Source: Pseudomonadota bacterium
GTDB taxonomy: Bacteria > Pseudomonadota > Alphaproteobacteria > Micropepsales > Micropepsaceae
NCBI GenBank assembly: GCA_021804785.1
Contig: JAJZGY010000016.1
Span: 1-42,175 of the forward strand
DNA: 42,175 nucleotides
Direction of reading: 5' to 3'
In this document: positions 33,959-42,175 of the stretch, piece by piece
Position numbering within the stretch: the first letter of the stretch is position 1
How the letters are laid out: every line of letters starts with the position of its first letter
Made by a program: the position numbers and the translations under genes
The notes under the pieces: model-generated
What the model was told of the DNA's origin: nothing
Seen by the model: the letters and a program-made list of their open reading frames with translations, nothing else
Databases searched by the model: none

Positions 33959-35974
33959 TCAGCCGTCAAGCTCTACCGCGGGCGAAGCGTCCTGGGCCGC
34001 GACCGGCTCGCTCGGTTCGGTCACGTCGTTCTGGGGCGTTTTTTTGCGGCTGCGACGGGGCTTAGGAGCCTCGCCGGCCTTGCGGCTGGCACGTACGCGT
34101 CGACGCACCTTCGGCTCTGCCTCAATCAGGGCGCTGTCTGTGGTCTCCGCCTGCGGGGCGCCTTGCACAGGTCCTGCATCGTTGGGCACCGGGGCATCAG
34201 TCGGCTCAGATTGAGCAACCGCATTGGCATCGGCGCGCGGTTCCTCATCCTCTGCGATTGTGATCAGGGGCTCTACGTCGGCCTTGGCCAGCTTGGGATC
34301 TGTGGTGGTCAGCTCGCCGTCGACCTCGAGATCCTCAAGATCCTCAAGATCCTCAAGATCCTCGTTCTCTGCGGTCTCCTCGCGTGGCGGGGGCAGTTTG
34401 ACCGGACGCAGCAGTGCAATTGGGAGCTGGCAAGCGTCAGACGTCGCCGCCTTCATCCACTCCGGCAGTGCGGTTTCGGTATCCGTCTCTGCTGTCAGCG
34501 GTGCAGCATCTTGCGCCGAAACTGGTTTCTGAGCTGGTCGCGCGGGCTCGATGGCGGCGCGCTGCCCATGATCCGGGACTGGCCGCTCGCGCCGATCGCG
34601 TCGTTGGTCGCGCCGGCCGGAGCTGCGGCGGTCGCGGTCCCGTCCTCCGGAACGATCCTCGCGTGGCTCCACACCTTCAATCTCGCGGCGTGGCAGGGAT
34701 TTGCCGATCAGCTTCTGGATCTCGTCGACCGATTTCTCGTCGCGCGAGGTGACGAGCATGAAGGCATGACCGCTGCGTCCCGCCCGTCCGGTGCGTCCAA
34801 CTCTGTGAACGTAGTCATCGGCATGAAAAGGCGTGTCATAATTGAACACATGACTGACAGCTGGAATATCAAGGCCACGTGCGGCGACATCGGAAGCTAC
34901 GAGCAGTTGGATGTCACCGCCACGAAACTCGTCGAGTGTCTTCGTGCGTATCGACTGGTCCAGATCGCCATGCAATGGCGCAGCCGAGAAGCCGTGCTTC
35001 TTGAGTGATTTGGCCACGACATCGACGTCGCGTTTGCGGTTACAGAAAATGATTCCGTTCTGCACGGGATTATCGCGGATGAGACGGCGCAGGGTTTCGC
35101 GTTTGGCCCAGTCATTCGCTGGAACGTCGATGATTTCCTGAGTGATGGTAACCGCCGTCGTTGCCGGACGGGAGACTTCGACGCGTGCTGGATTATGCAG
35201 AAACTGCGAGGTCAACCGGGTGATTTCCGGCGGCATTGTCGCCGAATAGAACAGCGTTTGACGGGTAAATGGCAGAAGTTTGCAGATCCGCTCGACGTCG
35301 GGAATAAAGCCCATATCGAGCATGCGGTCTGCCTCGTCGATCACCAACACCTGTACTCCGGTGAGCATCAGCTTGCCGCGTTCGAAGTGGTCGAGCAGAC
35401 GGCCGGGAGTCGCAATGAGCACGTCGACGCCGCGATCAAGTTTCTTGTCCTGGTCTTCGAAGGAGACGCCACCAATGAGGAGCGCCATCGAGAGCTTGTT
35501 GTACTTGCCGTAGCGCTCGAAACTTTCTGCGACCTGCGCCGCCAGTTCGCGCGTGGGCTCAAGGATCAAGGAGCGCGGCATGCGTGCCTTGGCGCGGCCA
35601 CGGGCCAGGATCTCGATCATCGGTAGGGTAAATGATGCGGTCTTGCCGGTGCCGGTTTGGGCAATGCCGATAATGTCACGGCCCTTCAGAACCTGTGGGA
35701 TGCCTTCAGCCTGGATCGGCGTCGGCTGGAGGTAACCCGCTTCGGCGACTGCGCGCAGCACCTCCTGGGACAGTCCAAGCTGCTCGAAGCCCTGATCTGG
35801 TTCCTCGGGCTCCGCGACAGTTGCAGGTACAGGCGCAAATGCCTCGCCATCTCCACTCTCTGGCGATGGCACGATGACGGTACTGGCTTCGTGGGTGTCG
35901 GCGTTATTGGGATGGTCTACAATATATCCATCCGAGCCGGCTTCCGCGCCGGCACTCGTGACGATTTCGGTCAT
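33959..35974 (-). CDS. DEAD-box RNA helicase with long low-complexity tail
   Basis: 671 residues. Core motifs are the Q motif (Phe63 to Gln88), AQTGTGKT at 105-112, PTRELA, DEAD at 213-216, SAT, and HRVGRTGRAGRSG. An acidic leader of about 60 residues precedes the core. The tail (about 445-671) mixes Arg-rich stretches (DRRSSGRRDQRRDRRERP) with acidic ones, including a DLE tripeptide repeat (about 535-550), and ends in basic RRRVRASRKAG. It resembles RhlE/DeaD helicases that unwind structured RNA in ribosome assembly or decay. The ATG at 35974 is chosen because a strong promoter at 36048-36075 falls inside the longer frame. AGGAG lies 3 bases upstream, closer than usual. Confidence 0.93.
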   Translation of the reverse strand: MTEIVTSAGAEAGSDGYIVDHPNNADTHEASTVIVPSPESGDGEAFAPVPATVAEPEEPDQGFEQLGLSQEVLRAVAEAGYLQPTPIQAEGIPQVLKGRDIIGIAQTGTGKTASFTLPMIEILARGRAKARMPRSLILEPTRELAAQVAESFERYGKYNKLSMALLIGGVSFEDQDKKLDRGVDVLIATPGRLLDHFERGKLMLTGVQVLVIDEADRMLDMGFIPDVERICKLLPFTRQTLFYSATMPPEITRLTSQFLHNPARVEVSRPATTAVTITQEIIDVPANDWAKRETLRRLIRDNPVQNGIIFCNRKRDVDVVAKSLKKHGFSAAPLHGDLDQSIRTKTLDEFRGGDIQLLVASDVAARGLDIPAVSHVFNYDTPFHADDYVHRVGRTGRAGRSGHAFMLVTSRDEKSVDEIQKLIGKSLPRREIEGVEPREDRSGGRDRDRRSSGRRDQRRDRRERPVPDHGQRAAIEPARPAQKPVSAQDAAPLTAETDTETALPEWMKAATSDACQLPIALLRPVKLPPPREETAENEDLEDLEDLEDLEVDGELTTTDPKLAKADVEPLITIAEDEEPRADANAVAQSEPTDAPVPNDAGPVQGAPQAETTDSALIEAEPKVRRRVRASRKAGEAPKPRRSRKKTPQNDVTEPSEPVAAQDASPAVELDG
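34330..34363. repeat. In-frame 9-bp tandem repeat (gatcctcaa) in the helicase gene
   Basis: Three exact units at 34330-34356 plus seven bases of a fourth. On the coding strand each unit encodes Asp-Leu-Glu. Copy changes keep the reading frame, so they would lengthen or shorten the acidic tail without breaking the gene. Confidence 0.9.
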
Positions 35975-36357
35975 ACGCTCCTTGTCGGGCGCATGTCCGT
36001 CGCGCCCTGACGGTCTACCCGGATGGCAGCCGTATCCTGACGCCGCGAACATAGGGACGGCGCGCGCAATGTCAAGGATTAGTCGGTAATAATGTATCTT
36101 ATAGCAACATTTGACATGAATCCGAGGCAGCATGGGGCATCAGGCTGGAACAGTGGCGCGTCACGCCGATGACAGGGTGCGGGCAGGCCGATTTTCACCG
36201 CGATCGCGGGCATGTCGCGAATATGGGGAAGTCTATCATGCACGGGCTGCCGCCAGCTGCACGTTCCTGCCACCTGCGTGAGCCCGGGGCGCATGAGGGC
36301 ATGTTTGCGGCTCGACAAGCTCTGCCATGAAGGTAACCTTGCGCTGTTTTGGGGGGC
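35975..36357. other. 383-bp divergent intergenic region, helicase and M28 peptidase
   Basis: It holds the helicase promoter and short leader on the minus strand. An AT-rich patch near 36085-36110 lies behind it. A TTGACA also occurs on the plus strand at 36111-36116, but no -10 stands at a proper distance. Otherwise I see nothing recognisable between 36134 and 36357. Confidence 0.6.
36048..36075 (-). promoter_or_regulatory. Promoter of the DEAD-box helicase gene
   Basis: On the minus strand a consensus -35 TTGACA (36075-36070) and TATGTT (36053-36048) are separated by 16 bp. Transcription would start near 36041, giving a leader of about 66 nt before the ATG at 35974. Confidence 0.6.
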
Positions 36358-38631
36358 ATGACGATGCGGTCTTGGTGGGTTCGTCTGGTCATCGCGGTCA
36401 TGGTCGCGGTCGGGCTTTGGGCACTGGCCCGCTATGGGACGGCTGAGCCGGACGTCGTGCCCGCCAGTGGGGCGGCCAGTGATTTTTCGGCGATCCGTGC
36501 CGCGACGATGCTTGGCCGCGTTCTGGGGCCTCAGACACCGCACCCTGATGGTACGGCGGCAAATCGTGCAGTGCGCGCCCACATCATCGCTACGTTGGCG
36601 CAGATGGGTATCGCAGCTCACACCTATCGTGGCATGGGCTGCTTTTCCGACAAGCATGCAGCACAGATTGGCTGTGGCAAAGTCAGCGATATCGTGGCAC
36701 CCGTTCTTGCAGGCCGCGGCAAGGCCATCCTCATGGTCGCCCATTATGACTCAGTGCCGGCGGGGCCTGGTGCGGCGGATGACGGTTCAGGTGTTGCCGC
36801 GCTGCTGGAAACCGCGCGGGCGTTGCGCGCAGCCCCGGAAGAGGGCCGTCATCCTGTGCTCGCGCTCTTCACCAATGGTGAAGAGTACGGAATGCTGGGA
36901 GCCGCGGCATATCTCCAGAACCCTATCCTGCGTCACAATGTGGGCATCGCGATCAATATCGAGGCCCGCGGCAATCAGGGCCCCAGTCTTCTGTTTCAGA
37001 CCAGTCCCAAGGCTTCGCGGCTGATCGCTCTTTATGCGCGCACGGCGCCCAGCTACGCCACAAGTTCACTTTATGCCGAGATCTATCGCTTTATGCCAAA
37101 CGACACCGATCTGACGGTGTTCTTGTACCATCACATCACAGGCTTCAACTTTGCTATCACGCGGCGTGTAGCCCATTATCACACCCCACTCGATACCCTT
37201 GCGCACCTGAACCGACGCAGTCTCCAGGACCAGGGCGACAATCTGCTTGGTCTCGTACGCGCCCTGCAACGCGTGCGCTTCGCCGCGCTTAACGGTCATA
37301 GTGAAGACTACATCTCGATCCTTGGCCGTTGGCTACCCCGCTGGCCGCAAAGTTTCAGTCTGCCGCTTGCCATCATACTCAGTCTGGTGGTGCTGCTGGC
37401 AGTGCTTGCTGGGATAGGCCGGCTGACTGCGCTGCAATGGTTCGCGGGGATTTTCGTGTTTCCGGGCATGGTGGTGGGGGCGGGGCTAGGTGGCTGGCTG
37501 GTGGTGCTGATCGCGCAAACCGTCTCGGGCATGCCTGATCCCTCTTATGCCCATCCCGCCGTCTTACGTCTTGCCCTTGCGCTTGTGATTGTGGCAGTGG
37601 CGCTGCTGGCTGCGCGCGCATCTTCAGTACGTTCGGCGCTTGTCGGTGTCTGGTTGTGGTTTGGCGTTTTGGGCATTGCTGTGGCCGCGCTACTTCCGGG
37701 GTTCAGCCCTTATTTTCTGCTGCCACTAGGGGTAGCTGCGGTGACCCTGCCGTTCGTGCGGGTCGGTGGGGTTGAGCGTGGCTGGGGACAGTGGGCGCTT
37801 TTTCTCCCCGCGCTGGCGTCCCTCGTGATCTGGCTGCAGCTCTGTGCAGATGGCGAAGGCCTCATGGGATTGCGCCTTCATCCCCTCTTTACCGTTCCTG
37901 CTGCCGTTGGGATGGCCACGCTGCTGCCATGGCTGGCCGGTGCGCAATGGCCCCGGAGGCGGTTTGTGTGGTCTCTGGTGGGGGTTGTAGGACTTGCTGG
38001 TATTGCTGCAGTGGTTGCAGGGTTGATGCCGAGCTACAGCGCCATCGCACCGCAGCGCGTGAACCTGTTCTACATCCAGGAGCCGACGCATTCGCTGTGG
38101 GCGGCACAAACGAATGCACCGCTGCCAAGGAAGCTTGCTGATGTGGTACCATTTTCCCACCACGCACAGCTGGTTGCCACGAGCTATCCGCGTCGCATGT
38201 TCCTGGCTCCGGCACCGCATTTCGCCTTGGCCGCAGATGGCGCAACTATCCTTGCCAATCGGTTGCAGGGCGGGGTGCGTATTGTCCGTGTAGCCTTGAA
38301 GGGATCGGCTGACATGTTGACATTGCGACTACCCGGGCAGGTTGGTCTCAAGGAGGTCACCGTTGGACACACAGCGATTGCCATTCCGGCCAGCTGGAAA
38401 CACCAGAACGAGGTAGCCATTGGCTGCTTGACGCCGGACTGCAGCTCAACAGAAGTGAAGCTGGTGATGGCTCAGAAGGGACCGTTCATGCTCACGCTGG
38501 TGGCCCGCACCCTCAAGCTGCCGGCGCAGGCCAAGGCCCTGATCTCTGCGCGAGGCGATACTGCCGTGCCCAGTACCTATGGCGACGGCACGCTCCAGAT
38601 CGTGCCGATCGCCGTTCCTGCCGCGTTTTAG
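36358..38631 (+). CDS. Membrane M28-family aminopeptidase-like protein
   Basis: 757 residues. One N-terminal transmembrane segment (about 8-24) leads to a periplasmic M28 domain (about 40-310). The two-zinc site is complete: His129 (VAHYDS), Asp141 (AADDGSG), Glu175-Glu176 (TNGEEYGMLG), Glu202 (NIEARG) and His274 (AHYHTPLDT). Several more transmembrane segments (about 8, residues 330-570) follow, then a C-terminal beta-rich domain of about 190 residues. This layout matches membrane M28 peptidases of the yeast PFF1/Fxna type also found in bacteria. GGGGGG just upstream fits either the ATG at 36358 or the in-frame ATG at 36364. The stop overlaps the convergent bactofilin stop by 4 bases. Confidence 0.9.
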   Translation: MTMRSWWVRLVIAVMVAVGLWALARYGTAEPDVVPASGAASDFSAIRAATMLGRVLGPQTPHPDGTAANRAVRAHIIATLAQMGIAAHTYRGMGCFSDKHAAQIGCGKVSDIVAPVLAGRGKAILMVAHYDSVPAGPGAADDGSGVAALLETARALRAAPEEGRHPVLALFTNGEEYGMLGAAAYLQNPILRHNVGIAINIEARGNQGPSLLFQTSPKASRLIALYARTAPSYATSSLYAEIYRFMPNDTDLTVFLYHHITGFNFAITRRVAHYHTPLDTLAHLNRRSLQDQGDNLLGLVRALQRVRFAALNGHSEDYISILGRWLPRWPQSFSLPLAIILSLVVLLAVLAGIGRLTALQWFAGIFVFPGMVVGAGLGGWLVVLIAQTVSGMPDPSYAHPAVLRLALALVIVAVALLAARASSVRSALVGVWLWFGVLGIAVAALLPGFSPYFLLPLGVAAVTLPFVRVGGVERGWGQWALFLPALASLVIWLQLCADGEGLMGLRLHPLFTVPAAVGMATLLPWLAGAQWPRRRFVWSLVGVVGLAGIAAVVAGLMPSYSAIAPQRVNLFYIQEPTHSLWAAQTNAPLPRKLADVVPFSHHAQLVATSYPRRMFLAPAPHFALAADGATILANRLQGGVRIVRVALKGSADMLTLRLPGQVGLKEVTVGHTAIAIPASWKHQNEVAIGCLTPDCSSTEVKLVMAQKGPFMLTLVARTLKLPAQAKALISARGDTAVPSTYGDGTLQIVPIAVPAAF

Positions 38632-39116
38632 GTGCCAGACTTGTTGCTAGACGGCTTGGGCTCCTTGCCGTGCTCGGGCCGCAGATGGCCCTCAATGAAG
38701 GCCCCGGATTCGATGCGGATGTCGGCGTGAATCACGTCGCCCGTCATATGTCCGGTGCCCGTGATAACAACCTTGCGGGCTTCGATCTTGCCCTCGACAG
38801 TTCCGGCAACCTCCACGGTTTCACCATAGACAGTGCCTTTGACCCGGGCGTTGGCGCCAATGGTGACGGTCTGACCGCGCACATCACCATCAACCTGACC
38901 TTCGATCTGCACATCTTCGGTGCTTTCGATTTGGCCGGTGATCTTTACCGCCTTGCCAATGACCGAGGTGCCGTGGGCGCGTGTGCCCGCGACTGGTGCA
39001 GCCGCGGGCGACGTGGCTGACGGACGCAGCTGCGGCGTGGCCGGAGTGCGGGCGGCTTCAGGCGTATTTTGCGGCTTCTCGTCCGCGGATTTGTCGCTGC
39101 GGGTGAACATGGTCAT
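38628..39116 (-). CDS. Bactofilin (copy 1)
   Basis: 162 residues. The central bactofilin domain (about 48-140) is a run of short beta repeats: SVIGKAVKITGQIESTEDVQIEGQVDGDVRG, then VTIGANARVKGTVYGE. It is flanked by a disordered N-terminus rich in Pro and Ala and a basic C-terminus. Bactofilins polymerise without nucleotides and position cell-wall enzymes or shape structures. The ATG overlaps the stop of the upstream bactofilin gene (ATGA), so the two are translated together. An in-frame ATG at 39110 is an alternative. Confidence 0.92.
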   Translation of the reverse strand: MTMFTRSDKSADEKPQNTPEAARTPATPQLRPSATSPAAAPVAGTRAHGTSVIGKAVKITGQIESTEDVQIEGQVDGDVRGQTVTIGANARVKGTVYGETVEVAGTVEGKIEARKVVITGTGHMTGDVIHADIRIESGAFIEGHLRPEHGKEPKPSSNKSGT

Positions 39117-39520
39117 GATCGGGTCTCCGGGAGTTGATCGAGCGTTTCAAAGTAGTTGAGCGGGCGCCAGGGCATGCGCGCATCGATGCGCGCACCCTTA
39201 TCGACGGAAATCGTATGATGAAAGACGCGGCCCGTCACCCGCGCGGTCTGTGTAATGCTGACATGGTGGGCGAAAGTACGTCCCTCGAGTGTGCCTTCGA
39301 TACGAACCTCGCGGGCTACGATGTCGCCCACGACAGTGCCTTGAGGGCCTATGATCACGATCCCGCCATCTATCCGGCCATTGACGAGGCCATCGATGTA
39401 GATCTCGCCGTCGACCTCGAGATGGCCGTCGATTGTCAGGCCCGGTAGCAGACGGCTTGGACCGTCATCACCGGACAACCGTCCGGATCTGGTGAAGTTC
39501 TTGCGTGGCAAAACGGCCAT
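39113..39520 (-). CDS. Bactofilin (copy 2)
   Basis: 135 residues. The bactofilin beta-helix contains GLTIDGHLEVDGEIYIDGLVNGRIDGG, GPQGTVVGDIVAREVRIEGTLEGRTFAHHVSI and ARVTGRVFHHTISVDKGARIDARM. Compared with copy 1 it has a shorter N-terminus and an aromatic C-terminal tail (RPLNYFETLDQLPE), so the two are not recent duplicates. The ATG at 39520 has AGGG eight bases upstream; the longer frame to 39631 shows no family features. It lies 195 bp after parE on the same strand. No clear terminator or promoter is seen in that gap. Confidence 0.9.
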   Translation of the reverse strand: MAVLPRKNFTRSGRLSGDDGPSRLLPGLTIDGHLEVDGEIYIDGLVNGRIDGGIVIIGPQGTVVGDIVAREVRIEGTLEGRTFAHHVSITQTARVTGRVFHHTISVDKGARIDARMPWRPLNYFETLDQLPETRS

Positions 39521-39715
39521 TTTGTTGGCCCTGTGATCAGTACTGCGTACGGACACGGATCTCGATATTGACCCTCTCGGGCCACCACTGAAGCCGACTT
39601 TACCTGCAATGTGGAGTCGTTTTTTCCCCAACAGCAGGCCTCGTCACAAATTTTTCACGTACGGCGCATGAGACACGGCCTATGCGCGCGGGAAAGGGCA
39701 TCGCCCAGCTAGACT

Positions 39716-41689
39716 CTAAAGATCGACATCGACGGCAAATTGGGCATTTTCCTGGATGAACTTGAAGCGCAATTCCGGCCTCTTGCCCATCAAGTCGTCG
39801 ACCATCCGGTCCGTCGACGCTCGAGCGTCCGCCGGTGCTATAACCTGGATCAATGTCCTTTTACCAGGGCGCATCGTGGTTTCCTTCAACTGCGCGGGCA
39901 TCATTTCACCCAGACCCTTGAAGCGTGAAATCTCGACTTTGGCGTTGGCCTTGAACTCGGTCTTCAGCAGCTGCTCGCGATGGGCATCATCACGGGCGTA
40001 AAGTGTCTTGCCAGCGTGTGAAAGCCGATAGAGCGGCGGCATTGCAAGGAACAGATGGCCACCTTCGATCAGATTTGGCATCTCGCGATAGAAGAAAGTG
40101 AGCAGCAGCGATGCAATATGGGCGCCGTCGACGTCAGCATCGGTCATGATGATGACACGCTCATATCGCAGATCTTCCTCGCGATATTTGTTCCCGGCGC
40201 CACAGCCCAGCGCCAGCAGGAGATCTGACAATTCCTGGTTTTGCGCCAGCTTGCCGGCAGTTGCGCTCGCGACGTTGAGAATCTTGCCGCGCAGCGGCAA
40301 CACCGCCTGGGTGGTGCGATCGCGTGCCTGCTTGGCGCTGCCGCCGGCGGAGTCGCCTTCTACCAGAAAGAGTTCGGTTCCGCCGGGGGTGTCCCGGCTG
40401 CAATCGGTGAGCTTACCCGGCAGGCGCAGTTTGCGGGTCGCAGATTTGCGCTGGGTCTCACGGTCCTGTCTTCGCTTGAGCCGTTCGTCGGCCTGGTCGA
40501 TGACAAAGGCGAGCAGGCGGTCCGACTCTACCGGACTTTCCGCCAGCCAGTGATCAAAATGGTCCCGCACCACCGTGTCCACCAGCCGCTGTGCATCCTG
40601 CGTCGACAGCTTTTCCTTGGTCTGGCCTTGAAATTCCGGCTCGCGGATGAAGATGCTGAGAACGGCGCATGCCGCGCTCATGACATCGTCTGGGGTGATC
40701 TGTGCGGTCTTTTTGTTGCCCGCTCGCTCACCAAACGCACGTAGAGCCTTGGTCAGGGCATTGCGCAGGCCCTGTTCATGGGTGCCGCCCAAAGGTGTCG
40801 GAATGGTGTTGCAGAAGCTCTGCAGAAAGCCGTCACGTTCGGGTGCCCAGGCGACTGCCCATTCGACAGCGCCCTTGCCGTCCTTGTTCTCAGTGCGCCC
40901 GACGAACAGTCGCGGACTGACAGTGCTCTCACCCTCGATTTCACTCCGCAGGAAATCCGCAAGGCCGCCGGGAAATTTCAGAACTTCGTCAGCGGGTGTT
41001 TTGCCATTCCTGATCAGGCTCGGATCGCAGAGCCAGTGGATTTCCACGCCGCGGAAGAGATAGGCCTTGGATTTGGCCATACGGTAAAGCATGGCCGGCG
41101 AAAAATGGGCCTCGCTGCCGAAGATCTGGGTATCCGGTTTGAAGCGCACGATCGTACCACGCCGATTGACGCTTCCTGTATTCCTTAGTTTGCCGGCAGG
41201 TTGTCCCCGCTCAAAGCGCATGACGTGGTTCTGGCGCTCGCGGGCAACTTCGACCTCAAGCCATTCACTCAAGGCGTTAACCACTGAGGAGCCGACTCCG
41301 TGAAGGCCGCCGGAGGTGTCATAGACCTTGCCGCCGAACTTGCCGCCTGCATGCAGAGTGGTCATGATGACTTCGAGGGCAGATTTGTTCTTGAACTTGG
41401 GGTGGGGATCGATGGGGATACCACGGCCATTGTCCCGCACGGTGACGATGTCGTCCGCCGAAAGCTCGAACTCGATCCTGGTGGCAAACCCGGCGACGGC
41501 CTCATCCATTGCGTTGTCGAGGATTTCAGCCGCTAGATGATGTAGGGAGCGCTCGTCGGTGCCCCCAATGTACATTCCGGGCCGCCTGCGGACTGGCTCC
41601 AGCCCCTCCAGGACCTCGATGTCCTTGGCGGTATAGCCAGCGGCTTTGTCCACAGTACGACTTTCAAACAGATCTGGGGCTTTGGCCAT
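39716..41689 (-). CDS. parE: DNA topoisomerase IV subunit B
   Basis: 657 residues. It provides the ATPase and Toprim parts of topoisomerase IV, which decatenates daughter chromosomes. The GHKL ATPase shows EVLEGLEPVRRRPGMYIGG, the Asn-containing EILDNAMDEAVAG, VRDNGRGIPID and GGLHGVGSSVVNALS. The Toprim domain shows LFLVEGDSAGGSAKQARDR and MTDADVDGAHI. LPLRGKILNV and the C-terminal GEMMPAQLKETTM block complete the family pattern. The short C-terminus and the ASATAGKLAQNQE region favour ParE over GyrB. The ATG at 41689 is preferred over a TTG at 41710. Confidence 0.95.
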   Translation of the reverse strand: MAKAPDLFESRTVDKAAGYTAKDIEVLEGLEPVRRRPGMYIGGTDERSLHHLAAEILDNAMDEAVAGFATRIEFELSADDIVTVRDNGRGIPIDPHPKFKNKSALEVIMTTLHAGGKFGGKVYDTSGGLHGVGSSVVNALSEWLEVEVARERQNHVMRFERGQPAGKLRNTGSVNRRGTIVRFKPDTQIFGSEAHFSPAMLYRMAKSKAYLFRGVEIHWLCDPSLIRNGKTPADEVLKFPGGLADFLRSEIEGESTVSPRLFVGRTENKDGKGAVEWAVAWAPERDGFLQSFCNTIPTPLGGTHEQGLRNALTKALRAFGERAGNKKTAQITPDDVMSAACAVLSIFIREPEFQGQTKEKLSTQDAQRLVDTVVRDHFDHWLAESPVESDRLLAFVIDQADERLKRRQDRETQRKSATRKLRLPGKLTDCSRDTPGGTELFLVEGDSAGGSAKQARDRTTQAVLPLRGKILNVASATAGKLAQNQELSDLLLALGCGAGNKYREEDLRYERVIIMTDADVDGAHIASLLLTFFYREMPNLIEGGHLFLAMPPLYRLSHAGKTLYARDDAHREQLLKTEFKANAKVEISRFKGLGEMMPAQLKETTMRPGKRTLIQVIAPADARASTDRMVDDLMGKRPELRFKFIQENAQFAVDVDL

Positions 41690-41741
41690 CGAATGGGGGC
41701 TCCGAGCCAAATGGTGAAAAATAACAGGCAGTAGAGGCGTA

Positions 41742-41788
41742 GGCCGATTTCTCTCCGGCCGAATCGGTGTGTTTTATTAACACATTCG
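41742..41788. promoter_or_regulatory. Nested inverted repeats between parE and the right-edge gene
   Basis: CCGATT (41744-41749) faces AATCGG (41762-41767) over 12 bases. CGAAT (41760-41764) faces ATTCG (41784-41788), enclosing TGTGTT and AACACA (41768-41773 and 41779-41784). GGCCGA also repeats at 41742 and 41757. The cluster sits in the 144-bp divergent gap and could be an operator; no regulator is evident. Confidence 0.4.
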
Positions 41789-41833
41789 GGGGATCATGAA
41801 AGGCACGACTGGAGGGGTCGAGGGACCGGATTG

Positions 41834-42175
41834 ATGGAAGCTGATCGCAGCGTGGCGGGACAGGCCGAGCGGTACGCGTGTGCGCGTACCGAGAGTCTGG
41901 CGCGCTACCTGCCATTTAAAATATGGCTTAATCCGACCTGGGCCGCTGTCGGCATCGTGCCGTTCATCGGACTGTTCCCGTATTTTGGCCAGGTTCCCCT
42001 CTGGCGCCTGGTGGTGGCGCTCGGTCTACATCTGGCCAACAGCGTGCTCGCGGCGCTCACTTTGCAGCGATACCGCAGATCACCACATCGCGTGCGCCTC
42101 TGGGAAACAGTTTTCGCTTCTGAGCAATTTCTCATCGGACTGAGCTGGGGCGCCATGACCTGGCTACTCTGGGTT
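41834..42175 (+). CDS. Membrane protein, N-terminal part (cut by window edge)
   Basis: The frame is open for 114 codons from an ATG with AGGG upstream to the window end. After about 35 polar residues there are two or three hydrophobic segments (WAAVGIVPFIGLFPYFG, LVVALGLHLANSVLAALTL, and LIGLSWGAMTWLLW at the edge). Alternating short membrane helices like these occur at the N-terminus of sensor kinases and GGDEF/EAL proteins, but no catalytic domain is visible, so no function is assigned. Confidence 0.7.
   Translation, partial: MEADRSVAGQAERYACARTESLARYLPFKIWLNPTWAAVGIVPFIGLFPYFGQVPLWRLVVALGLHLANSVLAALTLQRYRRSPHRVRLWETVFASEQFLIGLSWGAMTWLLWV

Noticed and set aside
1-42175. Mobile elements, prophage, CRISPR arrays, defence or toxin-antitoxin systems
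   Set aside because: No transposase, integrase, regularly spaced repeats or phage genes are seen; codon style is even and gene content is core alphaproteobacterial.

Overview
The window is about 42 kb of GC-rich chromosomal DNA from an alphaproteobacterium. This rests on gene order and gene style: rne next to amiC and mrcA then prfB, an RNase E with a large insert in its S1 domain, an IscR-led suf operon with sufU and sufT-like genes, paired bactofilins, and tyrS beside anmK. I cannot resolve order or genus. Genes are dense and share one codon style. I see no insertion sequence, prophage, CRISPR array, integrase, tRNA or rRNA, so this looks like core chromosome rather than an island.

Layout. 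1-3.5 kb: a DsbA-like thiol oxidoreductase (cut by the window edge) and a BepA-like M48 protease on the minus strand, divergent from a gamma-glutamyltransferase-like lipoprotein that seems to lack its nucleophile. 3.5-12.3 kb: RNase E (minus) with a structured leader, divergent from an envelope and translation block: amidase AmiC, penicillin-binding protein 1A, a stand-alone TonB C-terminal domain protein, and prfB with the classical +1 programmed frameshift. 12.3-17.9 kb: an M23 peptidase and a Bcp peroxiredoxin (minus), divergent from a large AsmA/DUF3971 protein. 17.9-21 kb: tyrS (minus), anmK (plus) and an alpha/beta hydrolase (minus).

21-28.8 kb is the Fe-S cluster assembly operon: iscR, cysteine desulfurase, sufB, sufC, sufD, sufS, sufU, sufT-like, sufA. 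Genes overlap or lie within 10 bp of each other. They follow one clear promoter whose -35 element is embedded in an IscR-type site, so the operon is probably repressed by its own first product. 28.8-34 kb: an MFS transporter, a 450-bp gap holding a rod-shaped RNA fold that resembles 6S RNA, a PaaG-like enoyl-CoA hydratase/isomerase, a GGDEF protein and a coniferyl-aldehyde-dehydrogenase-like enzyme. 34-42 kb: a DEAD-box helicase with a repeat-bearing tail, a membrane M28 peptidase, two overlapping bactofilin genes downstream of parE, and the start of a membrane protein cut by the right edge.

Themes are cell-wall synthesis and remodelling (AmiC, PBP1A, M23, AnmK, bactofilins), envelope quality control (M48/DsbA, AsmA), RNA processing and translation (RNase E, DEAD helicase, RF2, TyrS) and Fe-S assembly. 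I did not find a clear new multi-gene system. The items most worth checking are the candidate structured RNA at 30167-30329 and the nucleophile-less gamma-glutamyltransferase relative. Next come the IscR site with overlapping palindromes at the suf start, and the in-frame 9-bp repeat in the helicase gene.
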